Below are positions 43,331 through 53,625 of a stretch of 64,000 nt of DNA, piece by piece; within the stretch, counting starts at the first letter, position 1, and each line of letters opens with the position of its first letter. The DNA lies in NCBI GenBank assembly GCA_963920635.1, contig OY987302.1, forward strand, positions 32,649,278 to 32,713,277, read 5' to 3'. The position numbers and the translations under genes were made by a program. The stretch comes from Pseudeuparius sepicola (lineage: Eukaryota; Arthropoda; Insecta; Coleoptera; Anthribidae). A model generated the notes under the pieces. It was not told where the DNA came from and searched no databases. It saw only the letters and a list, made by a program, of their open reading frames with translations.

Positions 43331-45861
43331 GACCTGGGGTATGGTCCTAGAAGATCTGCAGATATCATTTGAAAAGGAAAATTAATGTTTCTATAAGAAC
43401 CCATCAAACCAGCACGAGTGGTGTTTGGACTTTTGTTCGCCGCACAAACAGGGCATTTCCGGACGTATCGGTACACGTCATTACGTATGCCAGTCCAATA
43501 ATAAAGTTCCAAAACTCTGGCTAACGTTTTTGACACGCCAAAATGTCCACTTATGGGATCGTCATGGTACATACGAAGTACTTCCTGACGGTTTGGTGTG
43601 GGAACTACAATTTTCCATTCAGAGCAATTGCTAACCAAAGGAGTCTTAAAAAATATATGTTTATACAAAATATTGTCCTTAACCTGAAACGTTGGATATT
43701 TATCCGGATTGTCTTGAACTTTTTTAATTAGAGATTGATACCATTTACAAGGCTGGAAACTAGTGACATTTAGAACAGCTAACTCAGAAGTACTACGAGA
43801 TAAAGCGTCAGCAACTACCATGGCCGAACCTTTTCTATGGACTATAGTGAAATCAAACTGGGACATTTTGACAGCCCATCTGGCTAATCTACCAGCAGGA
43901 TTAGATAATTTTTTAAGCCAAATTAAAGAAGCATTTTCAGTTTCTACAGTAAAATGCGTACCCTCGATATAACTGCGAAACTTCTCCAAACCGAATAAAA
44001 CCCCCAAACACTCTTTCTCAGTTACAGTGTATTTCCTTTCACATTTATTCAAGGTGCGACTCGCGTATGCCACAGGGTGTTCCATACCATCTGATTTTTG
44101 GTATAATACAGCACCAAGACCACTACCACTAGCATCGGTCTGAATTATAAACGGTTCGTCAAATTGGGGTGCAGCTAAAACGGGACTGGTAGTAAGGCAT
44201 CTTTTAACTTTTTCAAAGGCATTTTCGGCAGACTCTGTCCATTTAATCGGTTGACCTTTCTTTCGTCCATGAAGCAAATCAGTGATAGGCGAAGCTATTG
44301 AGCTAAAATTCTTAATGAACCTACGATAATAGCTTACTAGACCTATAAATCTTTTAATTTGAGTTGTGGTTTTGGGCGTTGGAAAATTCAAAACTGACTC
44401 TACTTTCTCTGGACTTGTTCTTAAGCCGTCTTTATCGACCAAAAAACCTAAGTAAGTAAGTGAAGGGCGACAAAATTCGCACTTGTCCATATTGACAGTT
44501 AAATTGGCATCTTTTAAACGGTGAAAAATTTTTGTTAAAACATGAATATGAGTTGAAAAATCGGGTGTAGCAACGATAATGTCATCTAAATAAACAAAAG
44601 CAAAAGGTTCAAGACTCGGATCGATAACCTGATTCATTAAACGCATCATAGTTTGAGGAGAATTTGAAAGGCCAAATGGCATAACCTTAAATTGGAAAAC
44701 ACCTCTTCCATGCACTATAAAAGCTGTTTTTGGACGGGAGGATTGCTCTAAAGGTATTTGATAAAAGGCCTTACGTAGGTCAATAGATGTTAAATACTTG
44801 GCATCGCGTAATTTGTTCAAAATGTTGTCGATTAATGGTAAAGGATATGAATCTTTGACAGTGAGTTCGTTTAACTTACGACCATCAAAACAAACACGAT
44901 ATTCGCCTGATTTCTTCGTAACTAACCATAAAGGGCTAGACCATGGTGACTGTGACGGTTCAATTATCCCAAGCCTAAGCATCTCGTCCACTTCCTTATT
45001 TAAATGATCCTGCATGGCATGCGACAAAGGATATTGTCTTTGCCTAAAAGGTTTAGCATCACCGGTGTCAATATAATGAGAAATTAAATGGGTTAAGCCT
45101 AGCTTGTCTGTCGAAGAAATTTCTTTAAAAAGTGTTATAACAGATTCAAGTGATTTTTGCTGATCACCAGATAATTCAGATACAGGTTGAATAGTATTTA
45201 CTGTTGAAATATTTGGACGGTTTGGTTCAGGTAAAGAATAAGTCGAATCACCATAATTAATATTAAATTTAAAAGCTTTTAGGGCGTCCATACCCAAAAT
45301 AAATTCGTGCATAAGTGAAGGGATAACTAAAACAGGTATACGTCTGGTTTGATTGTTCAAATTTAATGGCAAACAAACATAACCTCGAAAATCTATAGGA
45401 AAACCATCAGCGAGGGAGACACTTGTGGCATCGTCAGTATAAAGTTTAATATTATTTTTACGCAAGAATTCAATACTACCGGAACCTAAAATTGTGGCAT
45501 TGGAGCCATCATCTACCAACGCAAGGAACTTATGACCATAAATTGAAATAGGGATGTAGTTACGATTATCTTGACTCTTTTTAGAAAAAAGGGAATTAAT
45601 ATTATATTTAACTGGCTTGACTTCTAGAAACTTGCGAACTACCTCACGCCATTTTTCCCAATCAAGATCCCTTAGTTCCGTCGTTGGTTTGTGGTCTCTT
45701 TGGACTGATTGTTGTGATTGTTGTTGTTTGTTCTGGTTGACGAAGTATCTAGATTTTGTGAACTTCGAAAACTTCCGGGATTTTGAGTATTTTGGCCAGT
45801 GACTGCTCGAACGGTACCGCCACTGGCGCGTGTCACGTTTTTTGAATGACAATTTTGACAC
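43297..45861 (-). CDS. pol: Gypsy Pol: protease, reverse transcriptase, RNase H, integrase N-terminus
   Basis: 854 codons are open. The aspartic protease (about residues 120-200) has LVDDGSNATILG in place of the usual DTG/DSG and a flap-side ILGMDAL. Reverse transcriptase (about 270-450) shows SSPLWLVTKKSGEYR, SIDLRKAFYQI, MPFGLSNSPQ and the catalytic FVYLDD. RNase H has TDASGSGLGAVLY and, further on, ETENASL. The integrase zinc finger is H-x3-H-like (YHDDPISGHFG) with CPVCAANK, followed by the first core aspartate (SADLLGPYP). The N-terminal 30 codons overlap gag; translation is expected by -1 frameshifting at 45837-45843. A one-base loss ends the frame inside the integrase. Confidence 0.9.
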   Translation of the reverse strand: MSKLSFKKRDTRQWRYRSSSHWPKYSKSRKFSKFTKSRYFVNQNKQQQSQQSVQRDHKPTTELRDLDWEKWREVVRKFLEVKPVKYNINSLFSKKSQDNRNYIPISIYGHKFLALVDDGSNATILGSGSIEFLRKNNIKLYTDDATSVSLADGFPIDFRGYVCLPLNLNNQTRRIPVLVIPSLMHEFILGMDALKAFKFNINYGDSTYSLPEPNRPNISTVNTIQPVSELSGDQQKSLESVITLFKEISSTDKLGLTHLISHYIDTGDAKPFRQRQYPLSHAMQDHLNKEVDEMLRLGIIEPSQSPWSSPLWLVTKKSGEYRVCFDGRKLNELTVKDSYPLPLIDNILNKLRDAKYLTSIDLRKAFYQIPLEQSSRPKTAFIVHGRGVFQFKVMPFGLSNSPQTMMRLMNQVIDPSLEPFAFVYLDDIIVATPDFSTHIHVLTKIFHRLKDANLTVNMDKCEFCRPSLTYLGFLVDKDGLRTSPEKVESVLNFPTPKTTTQIKRFIGLVSYYRRFIKNFSSIASPITDLLHGRKKGQPIKWTESAENAFEKVKRCLTTSPVLAAPQFDEPFIIQTDASGSGLGAVLYQKSDGMEHPVAYASRTLNKCERKYTVTEKECLGVLFGLEKFRSYIEGTHFTVETENASLIWLKKLSNPAGRLARWAVKMSQFDFTIVHRKGSAMVVADALSRSTSELAVLNVTSFQPCKWYQSLIKKVQDNPDKYPTFQVKDNILYKHIFFKTPLVSNCSEWKIVVPTPNRQEVLRMYHDDPISGHFGVSKTLARVLELYYWTGIRNDVYRYVRKCPVCAANKSPNTTRAGLMGSYRNINFPFQMISADLLGPYPRSKMAINIYLLL

Positions 45862-47021
45862 TTATTCCTAGTGGTATTTTTTGCTCCACAAGAGTAACAA
45901 AAAATATTTCTTGGTCGGGTGCAATCCCAACAAACATGTCCATTTTGATCACAATTCCAACAGCGAATATCAGAAATCACATTTACATTATGCGAGTTGT
46001 TTCGAGAGGTAAAATTTTGACGACTGGATGACGGTAAATAACTTAAGTCTGGCTCCAGTAGGCCAGATATACGAGAAGGTGGGGTATGATACCTTTCGGA
46101 CCAAGAAAGTGATTCTTCGATTCTCTTACATAAGGTAGAAAGCTCTGAAATGGTCTTAATTTCATGTAATGCCAAATGGGAAATTACGATGGAAATCTCG
46201 TCGGGTAATTTAGTAAGTCTCTTAAAAAGACCTTCCATAACGGTAATAAAAAGTGATACACGTTCATGAGAACCTTGTGTTCTATTTTTTATTTCCTCCA
46301 TTAAATCATAATCGTAATGGTAAGGTAAAAAATCTTCTTTAAGTTTTTGCACTAACTCATCCCAAGTGTTAACTCTATTTTTATTATTGGCATACCAAGT
46401 CCAAGCTTGTCCCTTAAAAAGGTCACACGCCGAAGAAAATAATTCAGATTTTGTGACTCCACGAGCCTCTCGCAATAACTCAACTTTTTCCAGAAAAGAA
46501 AGAAGAGATTCCTGACTGGTGCCAGCAAAAGATAAGTTCCATTTATGTGCAGAAATTGACCTTGAGGCAGATGGCAAGGTCATAATAGCATGTTCGGTAG
46601 GAGTAGATGCCACAGGCAAAGACTCAACTGTTTTTGAAGCAAACTCTCCTTCGAGATCGATTAATTTTAATTTGAACGCTGCCACTTGACTGTCATCGTC
46701 TGCAGTCTCGGCATTCATGTGTGAAATTCTATTTGAAAGATGGTTAAGTCTCGAATCAATCCTACGATAAGAAGCATCACCTTTGGTCCCAGAGAAACTA
46801 GAAATAATAGTCACCAAATCGGAATAAGAATTTAAAAACTGTTTGACATCATCAGCAAAAGGAATCGGGTTGGCTATGTTCGCAAAACTCCTATTAGAAG
46901 CTTCTTGGTGCAAAACGCCTCTCAAACGTTTACGTTTAGTTTCTACATTGCCAGTAGCATCTATACCTCGAACTTTTAGTTCATAAGTGAGTTCAGGTTC
47001 TTTCAAGTTATTAGGCTCCAT
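45672..47021 (-). CDS. gag: Gypsy Gag polyprotein
   Basis: 449 codons begin MEPNNLKEPELTYELKVRG. The capsid region (about residues 150-290) has WNLSFAGTSQESLLSFLEKV, ACDLFKGQAWTWYANN and WDELVQKLKEDFLP, the retrotransposon-gag domain. One classical CCHC zinc knuckle (CWNCDQNGHVCWDC) is present. The following CYSCGAKNTTRNKC has the cysteines but no histidine, so the second knuckle is degenerate. The C-terminus is rich in N, Q, S and T. It overlaps pol by 190 bases with a slippery site. This ORF is undamaged. Confidence 0.9.
   Translation of the reverse strand: MEPNNLKEPELTYELKVRGIDATGNVETKRKRLRGVLHQEASNRSFANIANPIPFADDVKQFLNSYSDLVTIISSFSGTKGDASYRRIDSRLNHLSNRISHMNAETADDDSQVAAFKLKLIDLEGEFASKTVESLPVASTPTEHAIMTLPSASRSISAHKWNLSFAGTSQESLLSFLEKVELLREARGVTKSELFSSACDLFKGQAWTWYANNKNRVNTWDELVQKLKEDFLPYHYDYDLMEEIKNRTQGSHERVSLFITVMEGLFKRLTKLPDEISIVISHLALHEIKTISELSTLCKRIEESLSWSERYHTPPSRISGLLEPDLSYLPSSSRQNFTSRNNSHNVNVISDIRCWNCDQNGHVCWDCTRPRNIFCYSCGAKNTTRNKCQNCHSKNVTRASGGTVRAVTGQNTQNPGSFRSSQNLDTSSTRTNNNNHNNQSKETTNQRRN
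45795..45843 (-). promoter_or_regulatory. Programmed -1 ribosomal frameshift signal (gag to pol)
   Basis: On the minus strand the heptamer AAAAAAC (45837-45843) lies exactly in the gag phase A-AAA-AAC. Nine bases later comes a hairpin: GCCAGTG (45821-45827) pairs perfectly with CACTGGC (45795-45801) around a 19-base loop. A -1 slip there joins gag …CHSKN to pol RDTRQWRYR without a stop. Slippery heptamer, spacer length and stem all match known retroelement frameshift sites. Confidence 0.85.
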
Positions 47022-47251
47022 ATTAATAAAAGTTAAAAAAATTCAGATACCAAAAAAAAAAACTCAGAACACTATACAGTCCCAGGAAATCAAGAAAAAA
47101 TTCAAAAAAAAAAGAAAAAAATCAACAAGAAACTTTCAAAGTGGTAATCAAAAATTCCAAGTCAAGAATAAACTTCTAAGCTTTTATTTGAACTCCAAAA
47201 ACTTCTGAACTCAGCAAAAATCGGGCCCCACGAATGGTTACGCCAAATTTG

Positions 47252-49195
47252 TATGACTAAACGGCTCTGATTTTTGGTAGCCAGATAATTATACTTTTTT
47301 ATATAACACCGAAACTGAGTACAGAAGATGGATCTCAAATAAAACAAGACAATTAAAAAAATACCAGATTTAATGATTATTTTTTGAACTACGTCTTACA
47401 AGTCTGTAGGAAATCGCTCAGCTTTTTACAACAACGATTTTATTTAAAATTAGGTAAAATTATCGTTTGAAAGTTCTTTATATAAGTTTGTACTTGTTAG
47501 AACAGTCGACACGTAAAAGGTTCTTTGGAATGTTCGACTATCACTGCTTTTGGAGGATACCTCGAATATTGTTGACGATAGGTAGCTGCACAGCCACACG
47601 TCACCCAGACTCCTTTGAATACGGTGTGCACTTCCACAGCTAGCTCTCGCTGGAGGCAGGTCGTGAGTTTTGAGTGGGGTTCTGTGGTGTGCTGCGACAG
47701 GTACCAATATAGTACGATCGTGGTTGGTTGGTGGTAGTGTTGGTATGCGTAGTCCTTCCTTTGTTGGTGTGGTTACATGTAAAAAGAAATCAAAACCACA
47801 GTGTCTGTTCTAACACTCAGAAAAATAAGCCGGTGGCTTTTACAAAGATCAACTAGGTGTTATAGCTATTTAATGATGGTGAAATTTTTATATTATAATC
47901 CTACAACTGTGCACAGTGACAGCTTAAGAAATTTCCAACAAACTATAACTATACGAAAAACGACAATCAAATGGTGATATTCCTGACTTGAGAAAAGTGG
48001 TTAAAACATGATGCAGTATAAAAGCTTGTACTGCTATATTGTACAATAAGAACTTGATTTCTTTGACACTTAATAAAAAAACAAATATGTAATCGCTTTA
48101 AATATAAAAAATTACTGAAATTTGATCAGCAGATAACAAAAAAATTTAGGCTTCTTCTCTACTCAAGACATTAATAGGGATATAAAAAAAACAATCTGTC
48201 ATTTAAACAACAAGGCTGCGGCACTCAAAAAGCGGCTGATTTAGTGCAAAAGAATAATAATAATGCTCCGAGCTAATCAACTATTTTTACCGTGTGCTAC
48301 TGAATCGAAAACGGTGAGTTCCTTTCACCATAAAATTTAATATTAAAATAACAATAATAACGGTCTGATAAGGCGATCAGCCGATAGCTAGTGGTTCCCA
48401 AAGGCACAGCCGATCTGGTAGTGAGAAATTTTTTCGCAAAGACGGCAAAGCCAATATTCAAAAAAATGAAAAATCGAAAAATACTCACCCCAAACCGCGG
48501 TGTCGTCGCAGCCAGAATCAAACGCTATCAACCTTCGCTGCTCAGCCTTCAACGGTGTCCTCGAGACCGCTTGGTCCGTGGAAAACCTAACACGACCGAC
48601 GAAACTCCGGCGTGGTCACATGAAAAATAACAGAAAACCAAAATATCAGCCTAGCACGCAAAACTTAATGATAACAGTCTTTTTTACACTAAATCACGCT
48701 AGTAAAAGATGAAACCCATGCACGATGAACAAAGATTGAAAATTCCGAAGGAAAAATCAATCGTGCATAAGCTGAATCAGTACCGCACTTGTTGTCTCGA
48801 CGACGAGCAGAGAGGAAAAAGCCAGCGGAAATTGTCTGTCACTCCTACCTATCCTTGTGATTTCCAGACCACCAAAACAATAAAGGTTAGGTTCGTCTTC
48901 TTCAAGCAACCAACATATTATTTGAGGCCTTTGCTCTTATACATACCTCATTAATTTCAATTTGTTAATTATATGAATTTGTTTGAGGCTAAATTAGAAA
49001 GGCAAAGAAACAACGTACCTGTATATGAATAAACTTGTGAAATTTGTAAATTCCAGGTATTACGGATACTTTCCTTCACTGTGTATGGCTGGTTGCCTAA
49101 TGGTGGCGGTAATTTGTGGTTCAAAATCCGCGGTATATCGGGAGAGTCAAAAGGTTATTACCGTAGTAACGAAAGTTAGCATAAATTTCGTTACA
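47252..49195 (-). repeat. 5' LTR of the Gypsy element
   Basis: This 1944-bp LTR matches 37439-39383 with small indels, for instance an extra block of about 20 bases near 47279. Just inside it, on the minus strand, TGGCGTAACCATTCG follows after five bases and is a good primer-binding-site candidate. The right end CGTTACA is followed by TSD AAGT. Confidence 0.9.
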
Positions 49196-49199
49196 AAGT

Positions 49200-49305
49200 C
49201 TTAAGTCTCATAGTTAGTTTCTACTACTTCAAGTTACGTTGTGTGCCATTCGACGAGCTAATATCTTAAACCAGTATATTATAAAGTTGAATCCAATAAT
49301 AATTA
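49200..49305 (+). repeat. 3' LTR of errantivirus element A, right part
   Basis: This is the continuation of the LTR cut by the Gypsy insertion. It is AT-rich with AATAATAATTATTTA near its end, a possible polyadenylation region. The exact end is uncertain because the following sequence is a different repeat. Confidence 0.45.
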
Positions 49306-49310
49306 TTTAT

Positions 49311-49435
49311 GTACCAAGGCACTGAAGTTCATTTTTTTATGACTCATATGGAATTTAGTTGCCGAGGCCTCTGGCCGAGGCAAATAAACCACATGAGTCA
49401 TAAAAAAAACTTCAGTGCCGAGGTACAGGGTGATC
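49311..49435. repeat. 125-bp hairpin repeat
   Basis: It starts GTACCAAGGCACTGAAGTT and ends in the near-perfect complement. The apex contains GCCGAGGCCTCTGGCCGAGGC. Shared inverted segments include TATGACTCAT and CCGAGGC. It is probably a miniature foldback repeat or a structured terminator-like relic. A CAGGGTGATCCATCC repeat follows it directly. Confidence 0.7.
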
Positions 49436-49559
49436 CATCCAAGAGGAACACCCCCCTTAACTTCTTTATTTTTCAAGTTAAAGAAAAAATTGTAGAGATA
49501 AAAGCTTTAAGGTTTTTTGTGAGCTTTTCCATGAACTTACTGAAATTGACACAGGGTGT

Positions 49560-50176
49560 TCCGTAAAAGCTGGACAAACCAAGCTGATGTTGAAGATTTC
49601 GTTGAAACCTTTGAAGAATTCCCGCCGGGCCGATTTGCTCATTCCTGGAGGAACTTGGCGGAGAACGTTACAGGTGTCCCAGTAGTCTGTGTGCTCATCC
49701 AGGGATCGATCCTTGACGTCTTCCCATGAGTTCCAGTCACTCCCAACGCCTTCACCTCAGGATTGATCTTGAGTCCAACCTTCACCCCAGGATTGGTCTT
49801 GAGTTCAACCTTTATCCCAGGATTGATCTTCACCTCAAGATTGGGATTCGGTCATGGCAGCGCCTTCACCTCGTTGGTCTTCTTCGCCCCATGAGTCCTA
49901 GTACTGGTCTTCAGTTCTGCCCGCAGAGCCTCCTCCATGGTCATGACCACAATCATGACTTAGGATGTTGGTGGAATCTCGGTCGATCGTAGCAGCGCCT
50001 TCACCCCATTGGTCTTTTCCGCCCCATGAGTTCCAGTAGTGGTCTACAGTTCTGCCAGCAGAGCCTTGTCCATGGGCATGACCGCAGTCATGATTTGGGA
50101 TGTGAAGTGTCACCTCGACTTCCATGTCGTCTTGGGTGTCTAACTCCATAGGAGTGGTATTGTTGCTTGAACACAT
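49560..50176 (-). pseudogene. Repeat-containing ORF of unknown function
   Basis: From the ATG at 50176 the minus strand reads MCSSNNTTPMELDTQDDMEVEV and then repeats a unit of about 46 residues: NHDCGHAHGQGSAGRT…WGGKDQWGEGA, and again SHDCGHDHGGGSAGRT…WGEEDQRGEGA. After a stop, in the same general reading, shorter WGEGWTQDQS-type units follow (about 10 residues, 30 bases each). It ends with a non-repetitive tail (WDTCNVLRQVPPGMSKSARR). Stops inside the repeats make it a pseudogene here. The histidine/cysteine pairs could bind metal. I do not recognise the family. Confidence 0.4.
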
Positions 50177-50530
50177 AACTGAATGAATAATTTGTTCATG
50201 AACGTACGGCTTTATATATTGATAGAAATGCCTAAATCAACTTTTTTAATGCGAATATCGGCATAATCATTTTTGCAAACCTAAAGGTAATATCTGCAAG
50301 ATTGCAAATCACTCACACCTAACCTCTAAAATGCTGACTAAGGTGATCCCTTAAAGGACCTTAGTCAAGGTGACCCTCAGGTCAAGGTTAACTCAAGGTG
50401 ACCCCTTAAAGTTCATCGACCTTCAGGTCAAGGCCATTTTCAAAATTCCCGCCTTGGCGGCCATCTTGTGACGTCACTTCCGCTCTGGAGTACCCTTTGC
50501 TATACTATTCCCATTGTGCCCAGTATGTCT
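50177..50530. other. Noncoding region with AAGGTGACC repeats and a YY1/CRE-like site
   Basis: Variants of CAAGGTGACCC and CAGGTCAAGG recur between 50338 and 50440. At 50454-50477 TTGGCGGCCATCTTGTGACG overlaps a TGACGTCA palindrome. No gene is visible. It could be the upstream region of the repeat-containing ORF, since it lies directly 5' of it. Confidence 0.4.
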
Positions 50531-51121
50531 TCAATTCACTTTTAAGTCAAATATTTTACCGAATACGGAATCTTCTCTTTGCTCTCTGGCGATGACTTCC
50601 GAATTCCAATTTTCGGGTCCACGGACAGTAGTTCGTTTACATAAAATTAGGTCCGGGTTTTCTCTTAATTCCTGTCGACTACGGTGAAGACAGACTTCAT
50701 TGCAGGGTCTTCTTGACAATGCATCAGCATTCTTATGGTTCCCCCTTTGCGGTGTTCCACTTTGAAGTCATATTCCTGCAGCCTTTGAAGCCATCTTGCC
50801 ACTTGTCCTTCTGGATTCATGAACTGGAATAGCCATTTTAGGGATGCTTGATCTATTCTTAATATAAAAGGTTGGCCATATAAATATTTGTGGAAATGTT
50901 CAACGGCCTTGACCACTGCTAGCTGTTCCCTTCTTGTCACGCAGTAGTTTCTCTCTGGCTTTGACAGTTTTACTGAAGTAGGCAATAACTTCTCCTTGCC
51001 TTTCTTACTCCTGGGACAGCACTGTTCCAATATCAAAGTTGCTGGCATCTGTATCCACCATGAATGTCTTTCCGGGAAAGGAAAACGTCAAAATCGGTGA
51101 AGAACATAAAGCTTTCTTCAA
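50531..51121 (-). pseudogene. Gypsy pol fragment C, RNase H part
   Basis: The minus strand reads ALCSSPILTFSFPGKTFMVD, then TDASNF-like residues, LSKPERNYCVTRREQLAVVK, FHKYLYGQPFILRIDQASLK and VARWLQRLQEYDFKVEHRKG, and then SRRPCNEVCLH. This is Ty3/Gypsy RNase H and the following connection. Frameshifts and changed catalytic neighbours (RIDQAS for RTDHAS) mark it as dead. Its reverse transcriptase half lies at 53626-54222, separated by a 2.5-kb insertion. Confidence 0.8.
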
Positions 51122-51123
51122 TA

Positions 51124-53623
51124 GTGGAGACAACGTAGACGAAAAATGGTGTTAATTAGGAATTAATTAGGGAAGTCATGGATTTGAATAAAACCTTTTT
51201 AAACACCTTCAAACATACTTTTATTTAAAAGTCCGCAGGTTGAAAAAGTGCGCTTTTTATTTTAAAAATAAAAAAATCAAAAATCGATCTTTTTCTCAAA
51301 AATCATCTACAATTAATTGTAGAATCATTATTTTTCAAGGAAAATGTATATTTTTATGTTTTTTGAGATGCTGATTATGAATATGAAGTAAAAAAAAATG
51401 AAAAATAAAATGACGCCTAGTAAAAATTAAGTTGAATGCAAGAATAATCGAATTTTAAATTTTTAATTTTTTTTCGGGATAATCTCATGTCAATACGACA
51501 GGTAAGGTAATTAAATTAGAAATAAGTTTAAGGGAATAAAAAGTGAAAATCTAGCTATTTACGAAAAGCTCAAGCAGATTTTTATTTATATATTTCATGG
51601 CATGCTTGACCACGAAAATCTTTGAAAACAAATACCTACCTTCTTCTTTCAAATAACATGTTAATAATTATTCTTTTGGCGATAACTCCGAAACTAATGA
51701 AGATATCAAAATACCAAAGAATTTTTTGTTGTAAATGTAATCTACTTTTCGATTATAACAGAATAAATGTCATTGAATTTAAAATTTCGGAGAAAATTGT
51801 AATAAAAGAAAATTTTTTCGAATTGCGCCCTCTAGCGGTGACCACGAAATTCGAAATGATCTTACTGGACAATCATTTGATAGAAGAAGGAAATCTCTCT
51901 TCAACAAGCCCAAATTCAACCAATTCGGTTAAACCAAACCGGAGTTAGCAGCATTTTTTCAAGTCAATGTTTATCCGCCCGTCTCACCTCTATTTGAAGA
52001 GCAAGAGCAAAAAATCCTTAACGAAAATTGTTCAGTATTTTCTGAAGAGTGCAATAAAATTTTTTTTCTATTTATTAGATAAAACTCATTTTTCAAATTT
52101 ACTGTTGCGAATACGTTTCCTAGCGGCCGACCTACAAACTTAAATATAATTTCCAGCGATTTTTCGTGACCATATTACTTAAGAAGATTTTTCCCCAAAG
52201 CTCCAGGACTATTAATTCCTGAGATATGGTACCTCTTCACCCTTAATAAAACACCCTGTATATAGCTTGGAGTTTCGGGGGGGATATATATTTTAGGCTG
52301 TGCCATTCGTCCCCACGTCAATACAAGCTGTGCTCCAAGGGAGCAGAATGACATCTGCCGACTACCTGCCGACTAACACGCCTCACAAACACACGCACAT
52401 ACATACACACATACAAACGCATGTTCTCAGTGGATCGAAAATGGGGACTATAGTAATATACAAACATGTATGAAGTATTTACGAGAAGAGAAAGAAAGTG
52501 GAAATTATTGTATTTATTATTGAATTCGTATTATTGTATGAAAGCTGAGAACACATGAAAAGGTTTTTTTTTCAAAAGCTGATAATCACCAGCGGAAATT
52601 ATGTAGAAAAAATGTTTTGACTAGGAAATCGGAAGTTTAAAACGTGTACTTTCACTTAGGATTGGTCTCATCCCAGTAAGAAACCTCCTTCAGCTTGATT
52701 CTTGGATTTAAAAATAAGAAAAATTGAGTTCTGCGTTTTGGGAAATTAATTATAACGCGGTTTACTGCAAAAATAAACGAGAAAAAAGATAAATACATTA
52801 AAATAACTTATGCTATCAAAAAGCAAACGTTTTAAGCTTCAAAAAAGTTACCTATTGAGTTTCAATATCCAATTTTATGCGGATATTATGAGCGTTTGAA
52901 ATAAATGTTAAATATACGATAGCAAGAATTTATGGAAAATCTCTATGTTCAAAGTGAAGAAAAAAACAAACGAGGTTTGCTCGTAATCTTATATTTCTCC
53001 TTCAAAACTACATACATTTAGTAGAAACATTCTGTAATATTGCTCAAAAATATTACAAATTGACCATGTAACGTCAATTATTGTGAAAATGCATGAAATT
53101 TTGATCAAGGTCAACTTTACAATAATATGACAGGAGTATCTCTTCATGGAAATTAATGCTACAAGATTTTTTTAATTGCTTTACGGTGTCACTTTCCAAT
53201 AAACTCTGTTGCTTATAATTTAGTTGTGTGTGTAAAAAGTTATTACTGTTTAACTGTCTCGCGCTCCACGCGCCGCTCTCAATTTTGGCTGCCTCTTAAA
53301 TACGAGGAAGCATGAAAACGTATGATTAAAAAAAAAATCTCATTCATTACTTAATTTTTTTACAAAAAAATAGGTAAATACATTTTTTTTAGAAATTGCC
53401 TGCTCTTTCGAATGGTTTTACTTAAATTCTATAAAAACGCTTATTAAATAATTTATTAACAAAAAACCTATATTTTTGACAGTTATTGTAAAATAAAAAA
53501 ATCGCACACTATTTTGCGCTGCGGACTCTTCGGATTTTGTTTCAAGACATCAAAACGAACACATTCCAACAAAATCTAAAACTCCCGGAATTTCTTCGAA
53601 GTTATCTTCCTAGTTGACTCCAC
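51124..53623. mobile_element. 2.5-kb noncoding DNA transposon with TA target duplication
   Basis: The ends are GTGGAGACAAC (left) and GTGGAGTCAAC inverted (right), flanked by TA on both sides (51122-51123 and 53624-53625). Removing it and one TA brings two parts of the Gypsy pol together at a point with normal Gypsy order. The inside is AT-rich. The longest open frame (51622-51948) has no protein-like pattern, and a CA/TA-rich run (near 52390) and ACACCCTGTATATAG (near 52248) suggest nested repeats. Probably nonautonomous; superfamily unknown (TA targets suggest Tc1/mariner or pogo). Confidence 0.65.
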
Positions 53624-53625
53624 TA

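Larger units (their letters stand above)
37439..49195 (-). mobile_element. Ty3/Gypsy retrotransposon, nearly full length (11.76 kb)
   Basis: This is a minus-strand element with two LTRs of 1.94 kb, a 4-bp target duplication AAGT (37435-37438 and 49196-49199), and gag and pol in -1 overlapping frames. There is a noncoding 3' region of about 3 kb with no env. It sits inside the LTR of an older errantivirus. The only obvious coding lesions are one frameshift and one nonsense codon in the integrase, so it may be a recent insertion; LTR divergence by eye is only a few percent. Confidence 0.9.

Noticed and set aside
51622..51948. 108-codon open frame inside the 2.5-kb TIR element
   Set aside because: Its composition follows the AT-rich background, and no domain-like pattern or start context is visible.
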